Part shown: in pieces, positions 8,375 to 18,575 of the stretch
Layout: each line of letters opens with the position of its first letter
Numbering within the stretch: the stretch's first letter is position 1
From: Morganella morganii
GTDB lineage: Bacteria > Pseudomonadota > Gammaproteobacteria > Enterobacterales > Enterobacteriaceae
Reading direction: 5' to 3'
Assembly (NCBI RefSeq): GCF_019402645.1
Contig: NZ_VKKS01000001.1
Location: 2,238,769 to 2,302,768, forward strand
DNA length: 64,000 nucleotides
Notes under the pieces: model-generated
The model's database searches: none
What the model saw: the letters and a program-made list of their open reading frames with translations, nothing else
What the model was told of the DNA's origin: nothing
Translations under genes and position numbers: made by a program

Positions 8375-9517
8375 TTAGTACAGTGAATGTTTGTTCTCTT
8401 CGATGAAGGACTTATCAAGACGTCCTGCCATCTTCACGTAACACCAGATAGTGTACAGGAGAACAATCGGCACAAAGATAATCGCAACAACCGTCATCAC
8501 CTGAAGAGTAAACAGGCTGGAAGTTGCATCCCACATGGTCAGGCTGACGTTCGGGTTGATGCTTGAAGGCATAACGAACGGGAACATCGCTGTACCACAG
8601 GTCAGGATCACACCGGCAATCGTCAGCGCGGAGAACAGGAATGCCCAGCCGCCCTTATCCATTGCAGTGAACATCACAACCAGCAGAGGTGATGCCAGAC
8701 CGATAGCAGGCAGGATCCACAGAATCGGATAGGTATTGAAGTTCGCCATCCAGGCACCTGCTTCCTGTACCACTTCTTTATTAACCGGGTTAGAAGCGCC
8801 GAAATGGTCGATGTCAGAAACAACGCGGAAACCATCGATACCGCCCCACATCAGCCATGCACCGGCAGCGGCGAACAGAACAAATGTCAGCAGAGCCGTA
8901 ATAGTGGTGGCTTTACGCACACGCACATGCAGATCACCGGTGGTACGCATCTGCAGGTAAGTCCCGCCGTGCGCCACGATCATCATCAGGCTGATTAAAC
9001 CGGCTAACAGGCCATAAGGGTTCAGCAGACCGAAGAAACTCCCCGCATAAGACACCTGCAGCTGAGAGTTAACGTCAACCGGCACACCCTGTAACAGGTT
9101 ACCGAATGCCACACCGATCACTAATGACGGTACGAAACTACCGATAAAGATACCCCAGTCCCACATACCGCGCCATTTTGGTGATTCCAGTTTTGAACGG
9201 TAGTCAAAACCGACCGGACGGAAGAATAATGCCGCCAGTACCAGAATCATTGCGATATAGAAACCGGAGAATGCTGCCGCGTAAACCATCGGCCATGCAG
9301 CGAACAGTGCACCACCCGCGGTGATAAGCCATACCTGGTTACCGTCCCAGTGCGGTGCAACAGAGTTAATCATGATACGGCGTTCGGTATCATTCTTACC
9401 GATAACACGCAGCAGAACACCCACGCCCATATCAAAACCATCAGTCACAGTGAAGCCAATCAGCAGTACGCCAATCAGGATCCACCAGACAAACCGTAAT
9501 ATTTCATAATCAAACAT
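8375..9517 (-). CDS. cydB: CydB, cytochrome bd-I ubiquinol oxidase subunit II
   Basis: 380 residues, about one more than E. coli CydB, with roughly eight or nine membrane helices. The opening MFDYEILRFVWWILIGVLLI and motif GFDMGVGVLLR are family hallmarks. HWDGNQVWLITAGGALFAAWP is the conserved segment lining the quinol oxidase core. CydB pairs with CydA and CydX to reduce oxygen to water at high affinity without pumping protons. It starts 14 bases after cydA. Confidence 0.97.
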   Translation of the reverse strand: MFDYEILRFVWWILIGVLLIGFTVTDGFDMGVGVLLRVIGKNDTERRIMINSVAPHWDGNQVWLITAGGALFAAWPMVYAAAFSGFYIAMILVLAALFFRPVGFDYRSKLESPKWRGMWDWGIFIGSFVPSLVIGVAFGNLLQGVPVDVNSQLQVSYAGSFFGLLNPYGLLAGLISLMMIVAHGGTYLQMRTTGDLHVRVRKATTITALLTFVLFAAAGAWLMWGGIDGFRVVSDIDHFGASNPVNKEVVQEAGAWMANFNTYPILWILPAIGLASPLLVVMFTAMDKGGWAFLFSALTIAGVILTCGTAMFPFVMPSSINPNVSLTMWDATSSLFTLQVMTVVAIIFVPIVLLYTIWCYVKMAGRLDKSFIEENKHSLY

Positions 9518-9531
9518 AAGTGGACTCCTGT

Positions 9532-11094
9532 TTACTTAGCGTCTTGTGCCGGGGTCGTTTCAAAATGATAACGGCCGGTTTTTAAGCTGCTTGGACCAAG
9601 ACGTGCAAATTTGAACATCAGGAACATTTCAGCAATCAGGAATAAGGTATACAGGCCGCAAATCAGTGCCATAGAGAACAGAATGTCTCCGGCTGCCAGA
9701 TGTGACGCTGCATATGCTGTCGGTAATACTTCACCAACTGCCCATGGCTGACGGCCATATTCAGCAACGAACCAGCCCGCTTCAACACCAATCCACGGTA
9801 ACGGCAGGCTGAGGAAAGCAGCACGCAGCAGCCATTTTGACTTGCCGATACGGTTACGCAGTACGCTCAGGAATGACAGACCCAGAACAATCAGCATCAG
9901 ACCACCGGCAGCCACCATCAGGCGGAATGCCCAGAACAGTGGTGCAACACGCGGAATAGAATCTTTAGTTGCTGCCTGAATCTGCTCTTCAGTTGCCTGA
10001 CCGACATTGTCGGTATAGCGTTTCAGCAGTAAGCCGTAACCAAGGTCTTTTTTGCTCTGATTAAAGGCATCACGAATTGCCGGGTCAGTATTACCGCCAC
10101 GCAGCTGTTGTAACAGATCATACGCGACCATACCATTACGGATACGGGCTTCGTGCTGCACCATCAGGTCACGCAGGCCGAGAACCGGAGTATCAATGGA
10201 ACGCGTGGTGATAATCCCCATCAGGTACGGAATTTCAATCGCAAAACTGTTTTCCATTTTATCCTGATTCGGGAACGCAATCACGTTAAATGATGCAGGT
10301 GCAGGCTGGGTATGCCATTCACCTTCAATCGCAGCGAGTTTGGTTTTCTGCACGTCACCCATTTCATAACCGGATTCATCACCCAATACAATAACGGATA
10401 ACACGGCTGCGATACCAAAGCTTGCTGCAATCGCAAAAGAGCGTTTTGCAAATGCGATATCACGGCCTTTCAGCAGATACCATGCACTGATAGCCAGTAC
10501 GAAGATCGCACCGGTACAGTAGCCGGCAGCCACTGTGTGCACAAATTTAACCTGTGCAACCGGGTTGAGAACCAGTTCGGAGAAGCTCAGCATCTCCATT
10601 CGCATGGTTTCAAAGTTGAAGTCAGCAGCAATCGGGTTCTGCATCCAGCCGTTGGCCACCAGAATCCACAATGCAGAGAAGTTGGAACCGAGTGCAACGA
10701 ACCAGGTCACCATCAGGTGCTGTTTCTTGCTGAGACGATCCCAGCCGAAGAAGAACAGACCCACGAAGGTGGATTCGAGGAAGAATGCCATCAGACCTTC
10801 GATTGCCAGAGGCGCACCGAAGATATCACCGACATAGTGAGAGTAGTATGACCAGTTTGTCCCGAACTGGAACTCCATGGTCAGACCGGTAGCAACACCC
10901 AGAGCGAAGTTAATACCAAATAACTTGCCCCAGAATTTCGTCATATCTTTATAGATTTGTTTACCGGACAGAACGTATACCGTTTCCATGATCGCCAACA
11001 TAAAGGACATTCCTAATGTTAGCGGTACAAATAAGAAGTGGTACATCGCTGTTAAGGCAAACTGTAATCGCGACAGTTCGACAATATCAAACAT
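9532..11094 (-). CDS. cydA: CydA, cytochrome bd-I ubiquinol oxidase subunit I
   Basis: 520 residues. His19 (in [13 protein letters not shown]) is a heme ligand (heme b595 in the E. coli enzyme). [12 protein letters not shown] contains the heme b558 ligand His186. FRLMVAAGG carries the third heme-iron Met ligand (Met393 in E. coli). [15 protein letters not shown] is the conserved GRQPW quinol-site motif. A long Q-loop (about residues 240-380) is present, so this is the long-loop enteric type. This subunit binds all three hemes and oxidises quinol. It is the first gene of cydABX-ybgE, preceded by an AT-rich control region with FNR- and ArcA-like sites. Confidence 0.98.
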   Translation of the reverse strand: MFDIVELSRLQFALTAMYHFLFVPLTLGMSFMLAIMETVYVLSGKQIYKDMTKFWGKLFGINFALGVATGLTMEFQFGTNWSYYSHYVGDIFGAPLAIEGLMAFFLESTFVGLFFFGWDRLSKKQHLMVTWFVALGSNFSALWILVANGWMQNPIAADFNFETMRMEMLSFSELVLNPVAQVKFVHTVAAGYCTGAIFVLAISAWYLLKGRDIAFAKRSFAIAASFGIAAVLSVIVLGDESGYEMGDVQKTKLAAIEGEWHTQPAPASFNVIAFPNQDKMENSFAIEIPYLMGIITTRSIDTPVLGLRDLMVQHEARIRNGMVAYDLLQQLRGGNTDPAIRDAFNQSKKDLGYGLLLKRYTDNVGQATEEQIQAATKDSIPRVAPLFWAFRLMVAAGGLMLIVLGLSFLSVLRNRIGKSKWLLRAAFLSLPLPWIGVEAGWFVAEYGRQPWAVGEVLPTAYAASHLAAGDILFSMALICGLYTLFLIAEMFLMFKFARLGPSSLKTGRYHFETTPAQDAK

Positions 11095-11397
11095 CTTGAC
11101 TCCTTGCTCCTAGCAGGAAGACACCGACATGCGGCAACCCAAGCTTTCCTGAAGAAAGAAAGCAACATAACTACCAGCAATAAATGCCTCTAAATGCAAT
11201 AACAAATTAGTAACAAAAAAACACCTAAATAGACACCCTAATAATAGTACGCTTATATTTGCACACAATAAACCGCTTTTGCGTGATTCAGATTGGAATT
11301 CTGAGGATATATCAAATAAAGCGCAGCGCAGTCATTTCCGGCTATTTTGATCTGCCACAATTTAAACAAATCAGGGAAATAATACCAGTGCAATATA

Positions 11398-11411
11398 TTG
11401 ATTTATGTCAA
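11398..11411. promoter_or_regulatory. FNR-like binding site in the cydA upstream region
   Basis: TTGATTTATGTCAA matches the FNR consensus TTGAT-N4-ATCAA at 9 of 10 specified positions. FNR represses cydAB under full anoxia in E. coli. Located about 300 bases upstream of the cydA start. Confidence 0.6.
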
Positions 11412-11424
11412 TTTTTTCCATTAA

Positions 11425-11434
11425 TGTTAATTAA
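11425..11434. promoter_or_regulatory. ArcA-like box in the cydA upstream region
   Basis: TGTTAATTAA is a perfect match to the ArcA-P consensus WGTTAATTAW. A weaker 8-of-10 copy, TGTTAATGCA, lies at 11466-11475. ArcA-P activates cydAB in low oxygen in E. coli, and the site lies 13 bases from the FNR-like site. Confidence 0.6.
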
Positions 11435-11840
11435 AATCGCATATATAGTGATTGGGTTATTTTATTGTTAATGCATTGTGCATTCAGATATAACCAAACA
11501 GAAAAATACCAATAATATATGCGCTTTTTATTAACCTTTTATTTTCATCAGCATTCCTGTTTAATTTCATGAGCCGGATAATTCAATTGTAAGTAAATTA
11601 TCACTAAAACTGTTATTGTCTTTTTGTATTGACACACTGTAATAATCATTTTCGGCAGAAAAATTAAGTATAAATCAATATGATAAAAAACGCCCTTTTA
11701 TACCTGAGACTTTTTGCTGTGTAAACGATACAGCAGGCATTTCAGAGCTATTCAGAAAATTGCTTAAAATAACAACAACAGAAGGGAAATCCGCATAAAA
11801 ACGCGTAATCAGGCAGAAATGGCGAAATTGTGTTCAGATC

Positions 11841-11879
11841 AAAAAACAGCCGGAAGCGGCATGGAGCCAGCCCCGGCTG
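11841..11879 (-). terminator. Terminator of the suc operon after sucD
   Basis: On the minus strand, CAGCCGG pairs with CCGGCTG followed by TTTTTT, with an inner GGCTGGCTCCATGCCGCTT region. It begins about 17 bases after the sucD stop. In E. coli the equivalent 3' end is the source of the small RNA SdhX; whether this shorter 3' UTR yields an RNA cannot be told. Confidence 0.75.
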
Positions 11880-11895
11880 ATAATAACGGCAGGAA

Positions 11896-12768
11896 TTATT
11901 TACCCAGAATCGCTTTTACCGCATCACCGATATCGGCCAGACTACGGACCGTCTTCACACCGGCCGCTTCAAGGGCTGCAAACTTCTCATCTGCGGTTCC
12001 CTTTCCGCCCGCGATAATCGCCCCCGCATGGCCCATACGTTTGCCTTTCGGTGCAGTCACACCTGCTATATAAGCCACAACAGGCTTGGTGACATTGTCT
12101 TTGATAAAGGCTGCGGCTTCTTCTTCCGCACTGCCGCCGATTTCACCGATCATGACAATCGCTTCTGTCTGCGGGTCATTCTGGAACATACGCAGAATAT
12201 CAATAAAGTTAGAACCCGGAATCGGGTCACCGCCGATCCCCACACAAGTGGATTGTCCCAGGCCGGCATCAGTAGTCTGTTTCACGGCTTCATAGGTCAG
12301 AGTCCCTGAACGGGAAACGATCCCCACTTTGCCCGGCAGATGAATATGCCCCGGCATAATCCCGATTTTGCATTCACCCGGGGTGATAACACCCGGGCAA
12401 TTCGGGCCGATCATCCGCACACCGGCTTCATCCAGCTTCACTTTGACCGTCAGCATATCCAGTGTCGGAATGCCTTCGGTAATAGTGATGATCAGCCTGA
12501 TACCCGCATCAATTGCTTCCAGGATGGAATCTTTGCAGAACGGTGCCGGAACATAAATAACAGAGGCGGTAGCACCGGTAGCTTCCACTGCATCACGCAC
12601 GGTGTTAAATACCGGCAGTCCCAGATGTGTCGTGCCGCCTTTGCCCGGCGTCACGCCACCGACCATTTTGGTGCCGTAAGCAATCGCCTGTTCAGAGTGG
12701 AAAGTCCCCTGGCTACCTGTAAATCCCTGACAGATAACTTTGGTGTTCTTATCAATTAAAATAGACAT
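11896..12768 (-). CDS. sucD: SucD, succinyl-CoA synthetase alpha subunit
   Basis: 290 residues. The Rossmann CoA-binding N-terminal domain contains [19 protein letters not shown]. The phospho-histidine loop near the C terminus is [19 protein letters not shown], whose His corresponds to phosphorylated His246 of E. coli. With SucC it interconverts succinyl-CoA and succinate with formation of ATP or GTP in the TCA cycle. Its start codon and the sucC stop share one base, so translation is coupled. It is the last gene of sucABCD. Confidence 0.98.
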   Translation of the reverse strand: MSILIDKNTKVICQGFTGSQGTFHSEQAIAYGTKMVGGVTPGKGGTTHLGLPVFNTVRDAVEATGATASVIYVPAPFCKDSILEAIDAGIRLIITITEGIPTLDMLTVKVKLDEAGVRMIGPNCPGVITPGECKIGIMPGHIHLPGKVGIVSRSGTLTYEAVKQTTDAGLGQSTCVGIGGDPIPGSNFIDILRMFQNDPQTEAIVMIGEIGGSAEEEAAAFIKDNVTKPVVAYIAGVTAPKGKRMGHAGAIIAGGKGTADEKFAALEAAGVKTVRSLADIGDAVKAILGK

Positions 12769-13934
12769 TATTTCGCTCCCACTGCTGCAACAACACGTTT
12801 CGCAGCATCCGTCAGGCTGGTTGCCGCAATAATATTCAGACCACTTTTCGCCAGTTTTTCCGCACCCGACTCCGCGTTGTTACCTTCAAGACGCACAATA
12901 ACCGGAACACTGACTCCGACTTCCTCAACCGCGCCGATAATCCCGTCTGCAATCAGGTCACAACGGACAATTCCGCCGAAGATATTGACGAAAACCGCTT
13001 TGACATTTTCGTCGGACAGAATGATTTTAAAAGCTTCAGTAACCCGCTCTTTGGTCGCACCACCGCCGACATCCAGGAAGTTCGCCGGCTCACCGCCGTG
13101 CAGTTTGACGATATCCATAGTACCCATCGCCAGACCGGCGCCGTTCACCATACAGCCGATATTGCCGTCCAGTGCCACATAGTTCAGTTCCCACTGTGCA
13201 GCCTGTGCCTCACGGGCGTCTTCCTGTGACGGATCGTGCATTTCACGCAGTTCCGGCTGACGGTACAGGGCATTACCATCAATTCCTAATTTACCGTCAA
13301 GGCAGATAAGCTCGTCCTGAGTGGTGATAACCAGCGGGTTGATTTCCGCCATCGCCAGGTCACGCTCCAGGAACATAGTTGCCAGTCCCATAAAGATTTT
13401 GGTGAACTGACTGACTAATTTACCGGTTAACCCCAGTTTAAACGCCAGCTCACGCCCCTGATACGGCATCGGGCCGGTCAGCGGGTCAATCACGGCTTTG
13501 TGAATCAGTTCCGGTGTTTCATGTGCCACTTTCTCAATTTCGACACCACCTTCGGTAGAGGCCATAAAGACCACACGCCGCGAACCGCGATCCACCACTG
13601 CACCCAGATAAAGCTCTTTGGCGATATCCGTTGCACCTTCCACCAGTACCTGATGCACAGGCTGACCCAGAGCATCTGTCTGATAGGTTACCAGACGCTT
13701 GCCTAACCACTGTTCAGCAAACGCGCGAATTTCTTCTTTACTGTTAACCAGTTTCACACCACCCGCTTTCCCGCGGCCTCCGGCATGAACCTGGCATTTC
13801 ACGACCCACGGGCCGTTGCCGATTTTAGATGCTGCTTCTTCCGCTTCACGGGGTGTGGAGCAGGCATAGCCTGCCGGTGCAGGTAAACCATACCGCGTGA
13901 AGAGTTGTTTTGCCTGATACTCGTGTAAATTCAT
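12768..13934 (-). CDS. sucC: SucC, ADP-forming succinyl-CoA synthetase beta subunit
   Basis: 388 residues, the E. coli length. The N-terminal [18 protein letters not shown] and [12 protein letters not shown] are ATP-grasp nucleotide-binding elements. The C-terminal [17 protein letters not shown] forms part of the succinate/phosphate site facing SucD. It works in the cytosol as an alpha2beta2 enzyme. Separated from sucB by 148 bases containing two strong hairpins; the stop overlaps sucD by one base. Confidence 0.98.
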   Translation of the reverse strand: MNLHEYQAKQLFTRYGLPAPAGYACSTPREAEEAASKIGNGPWVVKCQVHAGGRGKAGGVKLVNSKEEIRAFAEQWLGKRLVTYQTDALGQPVHQVLVEGATDIAKELYLGAVVDRGSRRVVFMASTEGGVEIEKVAHETPELIHKAVIDPLTGPMPYQGRELAFKLGLTGKLVSQFTKIFMGLATMFLERDLAMAEINPLVITTQDELICLDGKLGIDGNALYRQPELREMHDPSQEDAREAQAAQWELNYVALDGNIGCMVNGAGLAMGTMDIVKLHGGEPANFLDVGGGATKERVTEAFKIILSDENVKAVFVNIFGGIVRCDLIADGIIGAVEEVGVSVPVIVRLEGNNAESGAEKLAKSGLNIIAATSLTDAAKRVVAAVGAK

Positions 13935-13994
13935 GATGTTCTATCCATAATTTGTCTGATGAGAGCGGACTCTCTTATTGTTGTTGCCTGGATA

Positions 13995-14071
13995 GCGCCG
14001 GTTTCCCGGCGCAGGGACACAGATTCACTGTCGCGAGTTCAGCCGGGCGGTTTTAGCGCGATGCCGCCCGG
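13995..14071. other. Two tandem GC-rich hairpins in the sucB-sucC gap
   Basis: Hairpin 1 (13995-14012) pairs GCGCCGG with CCGGCGC around a 4-base loop. Hairpin 2 (14043-14071) pairs CCGGGCGG with CCGCCCGG around 13 bases. Neither is followed by a T-run, so they look like mRNA-stabilising or processing structures, or REP-like elements, rather than terminators. Confidence 0.5.
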
Positions 14072-14082
14072 ATGAGTGGTGA

Positions 14083-15294
14083 CTACACGTCGAGCAGTAA
14101 ACGTGCCGGGTCTTCTAACATCTCTTTAATGGTCACAAGGAATCCGACAGATTCACGGCCATCAATCAGACGGTGGTCATAAGAGAGTGCCAGGTACATC
14201 ATCGGCAGAATCACCACCTGACCATTTACTGCCATCGGACGCTCTTTGATAGCATGCATCCCCAGAATCGCACTCTGCGGCGGATTAATAATAGGCGTGG
14301 ACATCAGCGAGCCGAATACACCGCCGTTGGTAATGGTAAAGTTACCGCCGGTCAGATCTTCCACTGTCAGTTTGCCTTCCTGACCTTTGACAGCCAGCTC
14401 TTTGATGCGTTTTTCGATTTCTGCCATGCTCAGTGCATCCGCATCACGCAGTACCGGGGTCACCAGACCGCGCGGTGTGGAGACCGCAATACTGATATCG
14501 AAATAGTTGTGATATACCACATCTGTACCATCGATGGAGGCATTCACTTCCGGATAACGTTTCAGTGCCTCAACCACCGCTTTCACATAGAAGGACATGA
14601 AACCAAGACGCACACCGTGGCGTTTTTCAAACGATTCACCGTACTGTTTGCGCATATCCATCACCGGCTTCATGCTCACCTCATTAAAGGTCGTCAGCAT
14701 TGCGGTGTTGTTTTTCGCTTCCAGCAGACGCTCTGCCACACGCTTGCGCAGACGGGTCATCGGCATGCGTTTTTCACTGCGGTGCGGTAAACCGGCCTGA
14801 GAGACAGGTTCTGCGGCAGCTTTCGCAGGCGCTTTCGGCTGCTGTACCAGATGTTTTTCAACATCCTCGCGGGTCAGGCGGCCACCGACACCGCTGCCGG
14901 TAATATCCGCGGCTTTCAGACCATGCTCTGCGATCAGACGGCGGACAGCCGGGCTTAACGCATCGTTGGTTTCTTCATCCAGACCGGCATTCTGACGCTG
15001 TGCCGGTGTGGTCTGTACTTTTTCTTTCACTTCCGCAGGCAGGCCGGTGCTGTCACCCAGACGAATGCGCCCGAGCAGTTGTTTAGAGAGGACAGTCGCC
15101 CCCTCTTCTTCCAGCACCGCTTCCAGAACACCGGAATCGCTGGCAGGTACTTCCAGCACGACTTTGTCTGTTTCGATTTCTACCAGCACTTCATCACGTT
15201 CGACGCTGTCACCCGGTTTTTTGTGCCAGGTTGCCACGGTGGCATCCGCAACAGACTCGGGGAGGTCAGGAACCAGAATTTCTATGCTACTCAT
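14083..15294 (-). CDS. sucB: SucB, dihydrolipoyl succinyltransferase (E2 of 2-oxoglutarate dehydrogenase)
   Basis: 403 residues. One lipoyl domain (about 1-77) with lipoylated Lys44 in [14 protein letters not shown]. The E3/E1-binding domain lies near 110-148 ([14 protein letters not shown]...[13 protein letters not shown]). The catalytic core holds the active-site motif [11 protein letters not shown] close to the C terminus. It transfers the succinyl group to CoA within the 2-oxoglutarate dehydrogenase complex. It starts 14 bases after sucA and is followed by the hairpin-bearing gap before sucC. Confidence 0.98.
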   Translation of the reverse strand: MSSIEILVPDLPESVADATVATWHKKPGDSVERDEVLVEIETDKVVLEVPASDSGVLEAVLEEEGATVLSKQLLGRIRLGDSTGLPAEVKEKVQTTPAQRQNAGLDEETNDALSPAVRRLIAEHGLKAADITGSGVGGRLTREDVEKHLVQQPKAPAKAAAEPVSQAGLPHRSEKRMPMTRLRKRVAERLLEAKNNTAMLTTFNEVSMKPVMDMRKQYGESFEKRHGVRLGFMSFYVKAVVEALKRYPEVNASIDGTDVVYHNYFDISIAVSTPRGLVTPVLRDADALSMAEIEKRIKELAVKGQEGKLTVEDLTGGNFTITNGGVFGSLMSTPIINPPQSAILGMHAIKERPMAVNGQVVILPMMYLALSYDHRLIDGRESVGFLVTIKEMLEDPARLLLDV

Positions 15295-15308
15295 TGCTTT
15301 TCCTTAAT

Positions 15309-18113
15309 TTATTCAACGTTCAGTGCATCATTAACCAGCTCTTGTTGCTGCTGCTGGTGAACAGACGTATAACCCACGGCCGGAGAGGCGGATGCCGGAC
15401 GGCCCGCATAACGCAGTGCCGCACCTGCCGGAACCGCATCACGGAAATTGTGCTGACAGCAGTACCAGGCCCCCTGGTTGAGCGGCTCTTCCTGGCACCA
15501 GACAAAATCTTTCACATGGCTGAATGGCGCGAGAATCGTATGAATATCTTCATGCGGGAACGGATAGAGCTGTTCAATACGGATAATCGCCACATCTGTC
15601 TGATTATTCTTGCGGCGCTGCTCCAGCAAATCGTAGTAAACCTTGCCGGAACACAGCACAACGCGCTTCACATCCTCCGGATTCAGAGAGTCCGTTTCGC
15701 CGATAACGGCTTCAAAACGGCCGTCAGCCAGTTCTTCCAGAGAAGACACCGCCAGCGGGTGACGCAGCAGTGATTTCGGTGACATCACAATCAGCGGACG
15801 TCGCATTCCGCGCAGTGCCTGACGGCGCAGCATATGGTAAACCTGTGCAGGGGTTGACGGAACACAGACCTGCATATTCTGTTCCGCACAAAGTTGCAGA
15901 TAACGTTCCAGACGGGCACTGGAGTGCTCCGGCCCCTGACCTTCGTAGCCGTGCGGCAGTAACATCACCAGTCCGCACATGCGGCCCCATTTTTGTTCGC
16001 CGGAGCTGATGAACTGATCAATCACCACCTGTGCCACGTTGGCAAAGTCACCGAACTGTGCTTCCCAGATAGTCAGACCGCGCGGGTCTGTGGTTGCATA
16101 GCCGTATTCAAAGGCCAGTACCGCTTCTTCAGACAGGACGGAATCCCACACATTGAAGCGCCCCTGGGCATTATGGACATTCATCAGCGGCACATAGCAG
16201 GAGCCGTTGCTCTGATTATGGATAACCGCATGACGATGGAAGAAGGTACCGCGTCCTGCATCCTCACCGGACAGACGCACCGGAACACCTTCATCCACCA
16301 GCGTTGCGTAAGCCAGATTTTCTGCCGCACCCCAGTCAAGCAGTTTATTACCTTCCGCCATTTCGGCACGGTCGGTATAGATTTTTTCGACACGCGGGTG
16401 CATATGCACTTCTTCCGGAACGGTACTGATACGGCGGGCCAGATCACTGAGACGTTTCAGTTCCACTTTATTGGCGTAGCCATCATTCCAGTTATGATTC
16501 AGGTACGGTTCCCAGGTGAGCGCAGCCTTGCCGATTTCACGCCACTCTTCCACCACACAGTCACCGCGATCCATCGCATCACGGTACATATTAACCATTT
16601 CAGTCACGTCACCGGCCGCTGCCACACCTTCGGCAATCAGTTTATCGCCGTAGATTTTACGTGGTGTCGGGTGCTGTTTGATTTTCTGGTACATCATCGG
16701 CTGGGTTGCACTCGGCTCATCCGCCTCGTTATGGCCGTGACGGCGGTAACAGACCAGATCAATCATCACATCGCGGTTAAAGGTATTACGGAAATCCAGT
16801 GCCAGGCGGGTCACAAAGGCCACGGCCTCCGGGTCATCCGCATTCACATGGAAAATCGGTGCCTGAACCATCTTCATGATGTCAGTACAGTATTCCGTTG
16901 ACCGGGTATCTTTCGGGTTGGATGTGGTGAAACCAATCTGGTTATTGATAACAATGCGGACAGTTCCGCCCACTTCATAGCCCCGGGCCTGTGACATGTT
17001 CAGGGTTTCCTGAACAATCCCCTGCCCGGTTACCGCAGAGTCACCATGAATGGTGATCGGCAGAACCATTTTGCTCAGGCTTTCAGGCAGACGGTCACGG
17101 CGGGCACGGACAGAGCCGATCACCACCGGGCTGACAATCTCAAGGTGAGACGGGTTAAAGGCAAGTGCCAGATGCACCTGAGCCCCTTCTGTCACGAAAT
17201 CAGACGAGAAGCCCTGATGGTATTTCACATCACCGGTGCCCAGATGATCTTTGTGTTTACCGGCAAATTCATCAAACAGATCCGCCGGTTTCTTACCAAA
17301 CAGGTTAACCAGTACGTTCAGACGACCACGGTGTGCCATACCCAGCACCACTTCGCGGGTGTCCTGTTTACCGGCATGACGAATCAGATCTTTCAGCATC
17401 GGAATGAGGGAATCCCCGCCTTCCAGTGAAAAGCGTTTTGCGCCCGGAAATTTTGCCCCGAGATAGCGCTCCAGGCCTTCAGCTGCGGTCAGGTCTGCCA
17501 GGAAACGCCGTTTTTCATCAGCACTGAACAGTTTACTGACGTCAACGGATTCCAGACGTTGCTGGAGCCAGCGTTTCTCTTCGGTATTGGTGATATGCAT
17601 ATACTCCGCACCGATGGAACCGCAGTAAATGCGTTTTAATGCGTCAAACAACTCACCCAGCGGCATGGTTTCGCGGCCGATAGCGAAAGAACCGACGTTA
17701 AAGGTTTCGTCAAAATCAGCTTTGGTCAGATTATGGAATGCCGGGTCCAGATCCGGAACCGGTTCCTGTTTCCACAGGCCGAGCGGGTCAAGATTGGCAT
17801 TCTGATGGCCGCGGAAACGAAATGCGTTGATAAGCTGCAGGACTTTAACCTGCTTGGAATCCATCGCCGGATCGCTGACGGAGGTATGGTAGCGTGTTGA
17901 ATCTTTGGCCAGACGACGGAAGTAGTCGCGTGTCTGTGAGTGAGGTTGTTCTGTAATATCCGCTTTCGGCAGTGAGTCGAAAATCTCCCGCCAACTTTCA
18001 TCGACGGAGGCCGGATCGTTCAGATAGTCTTCATAGATATCTTCTATGTAGGCCTGGTTTTCTCCAGCCAGAAAGCTGGAATCCAGCCAGTCCTTCAGTG
18101 CGCCGTTCTGCAT
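15309..18113 (-). CDS. sucA: SucA, 2-oxoglutarate dehydrogenase E1 component
   Basis: 934 residues, one more than E. coli SucA. Thiamine-diphosphate and active-site elements are visible: MAHRGRLNVLVN, ITIHGDSAVTGQGIVQETLN and VINNQIGFTTSNP. The C-terminal transketolase-like half contains LPHGYEGQGPEHSSARLERY. It decarboxylates 2-oxoglutarate and passes the succinyl group to SucB's lipoyl arm. It is the first gene of sucABCD, preceded by a 462-base gap after sdhB that contains a hairpin leader and an ArcA-like box. Confidence 0.98.
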   Translation of the reverse strand: MQNGALKDWLDSSFLAGENQAYIEDIYEDYLNDPASVDESWREIFDSLPKADITEQPHSQTRDYFRRLAKDSTRYHTSVSDPAMDSKQVKVLQLINAFRFRGHQNANLDPLGLWKQEPVPDLDPAFHNLTKADFDETFNVGSFAIGRETMPLGELFDALKRIYCGSIGAEYMHITNTEEKRWLQQRLESVDVSKLFSADEKRRFLADLTAAEGLERYLGAKFPGAKRFSLEGGDSLIPMLKDLIRHAGKQDTREVVLGMAHRGRLNVLVNLFGKKPADLFDEFAGKHKDHLGTGDVKYHQGFSSDFVTEGAQVHLALAFNPSHLEIVSPVVIGSVRARRDRLPESLSKMVLPITIHGDSAVTGQGIVQETLNMSQARGYEVGGTVRIVINNQIGFTTSNPKDTRSTEYCTDIMKMVQAPIFHVNADDPEAVAFVTRLALDFRNTFNRDVMIDLVCYRRHGHNEADEPSATQPMMYQKIKQHPTPRKIYGDKLIAEGVAAAGDVTEMVNMYRDAMDRGDCVVEEWREIGKAALTWEPYLNHNWNDGYANKVELKRLSDLARRISTVPEEVHMHPRVEKIYTDRAEMAEGNKLLDWGAAENLAYATLVDEGVPVRLSGEDAGRGTFFHRHAVIHNQSNGSCYVPLMNVHNAQGRFNVWDSVLSEEAVLAFEYGYATTDPRGLTIWEAQFGDFANVAQVVIDQFISSGEQKWGRMCGLVMLLPHGYEGQGPEHSSARLERYLQLCAEQNMQVCVPSTPAQVYHMLRRQALRGMRRPLIVMSPKSLLRHPLAVSSLEELADGRFEAVIGETDSLNPEDVKRVVLCSGKVYYDLLEQRRKNNQTDVAIIRIEQLYPFPHEDIHTILAPFSHVKDFVWCQEEPLNQGAWYCCQHNFRDAVPAGAALRYAGRPASASPAVGYTSVHQQQQQELVNDALNVE

Positions 18114-18444
18114 TATGATCCCTTAAGCTTAGAGCTTCATCCCCGTTGTCTTCCCGGCTGCAGTGTACCGGCTGCGTGTCCGTCCGGAAAACAGAGTGAC
18201 TCTGTTCTGCGGATTACCCCGTCTGCCGCTGCCCTGCAACCTGAATGAGGCCGGGTTTAGTTTTCGCCGTGATAACTAATACCGCGATACATTGCGGTGC
18301 GTAAAGGATTCCCGGGTGGTGCTTGTGCATCTTATGTTCTGTGTATCCCTGAGGAACCTTTAGCAACGGAACAACCGTTGCTGAAGATCCCTGTACTGCC
18401 TGTAACCATACTTACATTTGAACCAAAAAACTCACATCTTAATC

Positions 18445-18454
18445 ACAATTAACT
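18445..18454 (-). promoter_or_regulatory. ArcA-like box upstream of sucA
   Basis: On the minus strand the site reads AGTTAATTGT, 9 of 10 against WGTTAATTAW. It sits about 330 bases before the sucA start and about 120 bases after the sdhB stop. ArcA repression of sdh-suc is well known in E. coli. Confidence 0.45.
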
Positions 18455-18516
18455 ACATTTATTGCCGCTTCTAACACTTACTGCGATAGATTATGCCTAT
18501 TGTTACGGGTTGGTAA

Positions 18517-18540
18517 AAGATGCCTGCCGGGCAGGCATCT
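18517..18540 (-). terminator. Terminator-like hairpin after sdhB
   Basis: On the minus strand AGATGCCTGCC pairs with the complementary GCAGGCATCT, followed by TTTTACC. It lies 36 bases after the sdhB stop. It could partly separate sdhCDAB from sucABCD transcription; the T-run is short, so read-through is likely. Confidence 0.6.
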
Positions 18541-18575
18541 TATTATTATCAATAGTTTAAGCAGAATAAAGTTAA

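Larger units (their letters stand above)
11095..11895. other. 801-base control region between cydA and sucD
   Basis: Very AT-rich, with only short unconvincing ORFs. It contains the cyd promoter region (transcribed leftward) with FNR- and ArcA-like sites about 300-340 bases upstream of the cydA ATG, implying a long leader as in E. coli. The right end holds the sucD terminator at 11841-11879. In E. coli K-12 the mngRAB genes occupy this gap; they are absent here. The middle (about 11480-11840) has no feature that could be named. Confidence 0.6.
18114..18575. other. 462-base gap between sdhB and sucA
   Basis: No coding ORF. From right to left it has the sdhB terminator-like hairpin (18517-18540), an ArcA-like box (18445-18454) and a perfect 8-base hairpin AGCAACGG / CCGTTGCT at 18362-18382. 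Then come about 250 bases of leader with a further short palindrome (CAGAGTGACTCTG). This suggests a separate sucA promoter with a long 5' leader in addition to any read-through from sdh. Confidence 0.55.

Noticed and set aside
11259-11471. 70-codon ORF upstream of cydA
   Set aside because: Lies across the FNR- and ArcA-like sites in AT-rich control DNA.
15993-16901. Long ORF (302 codons) antisense to sucA
   Set aside because: It is a shadow of a well-conserved enzyme gene; no family resemblance or ribosome site.
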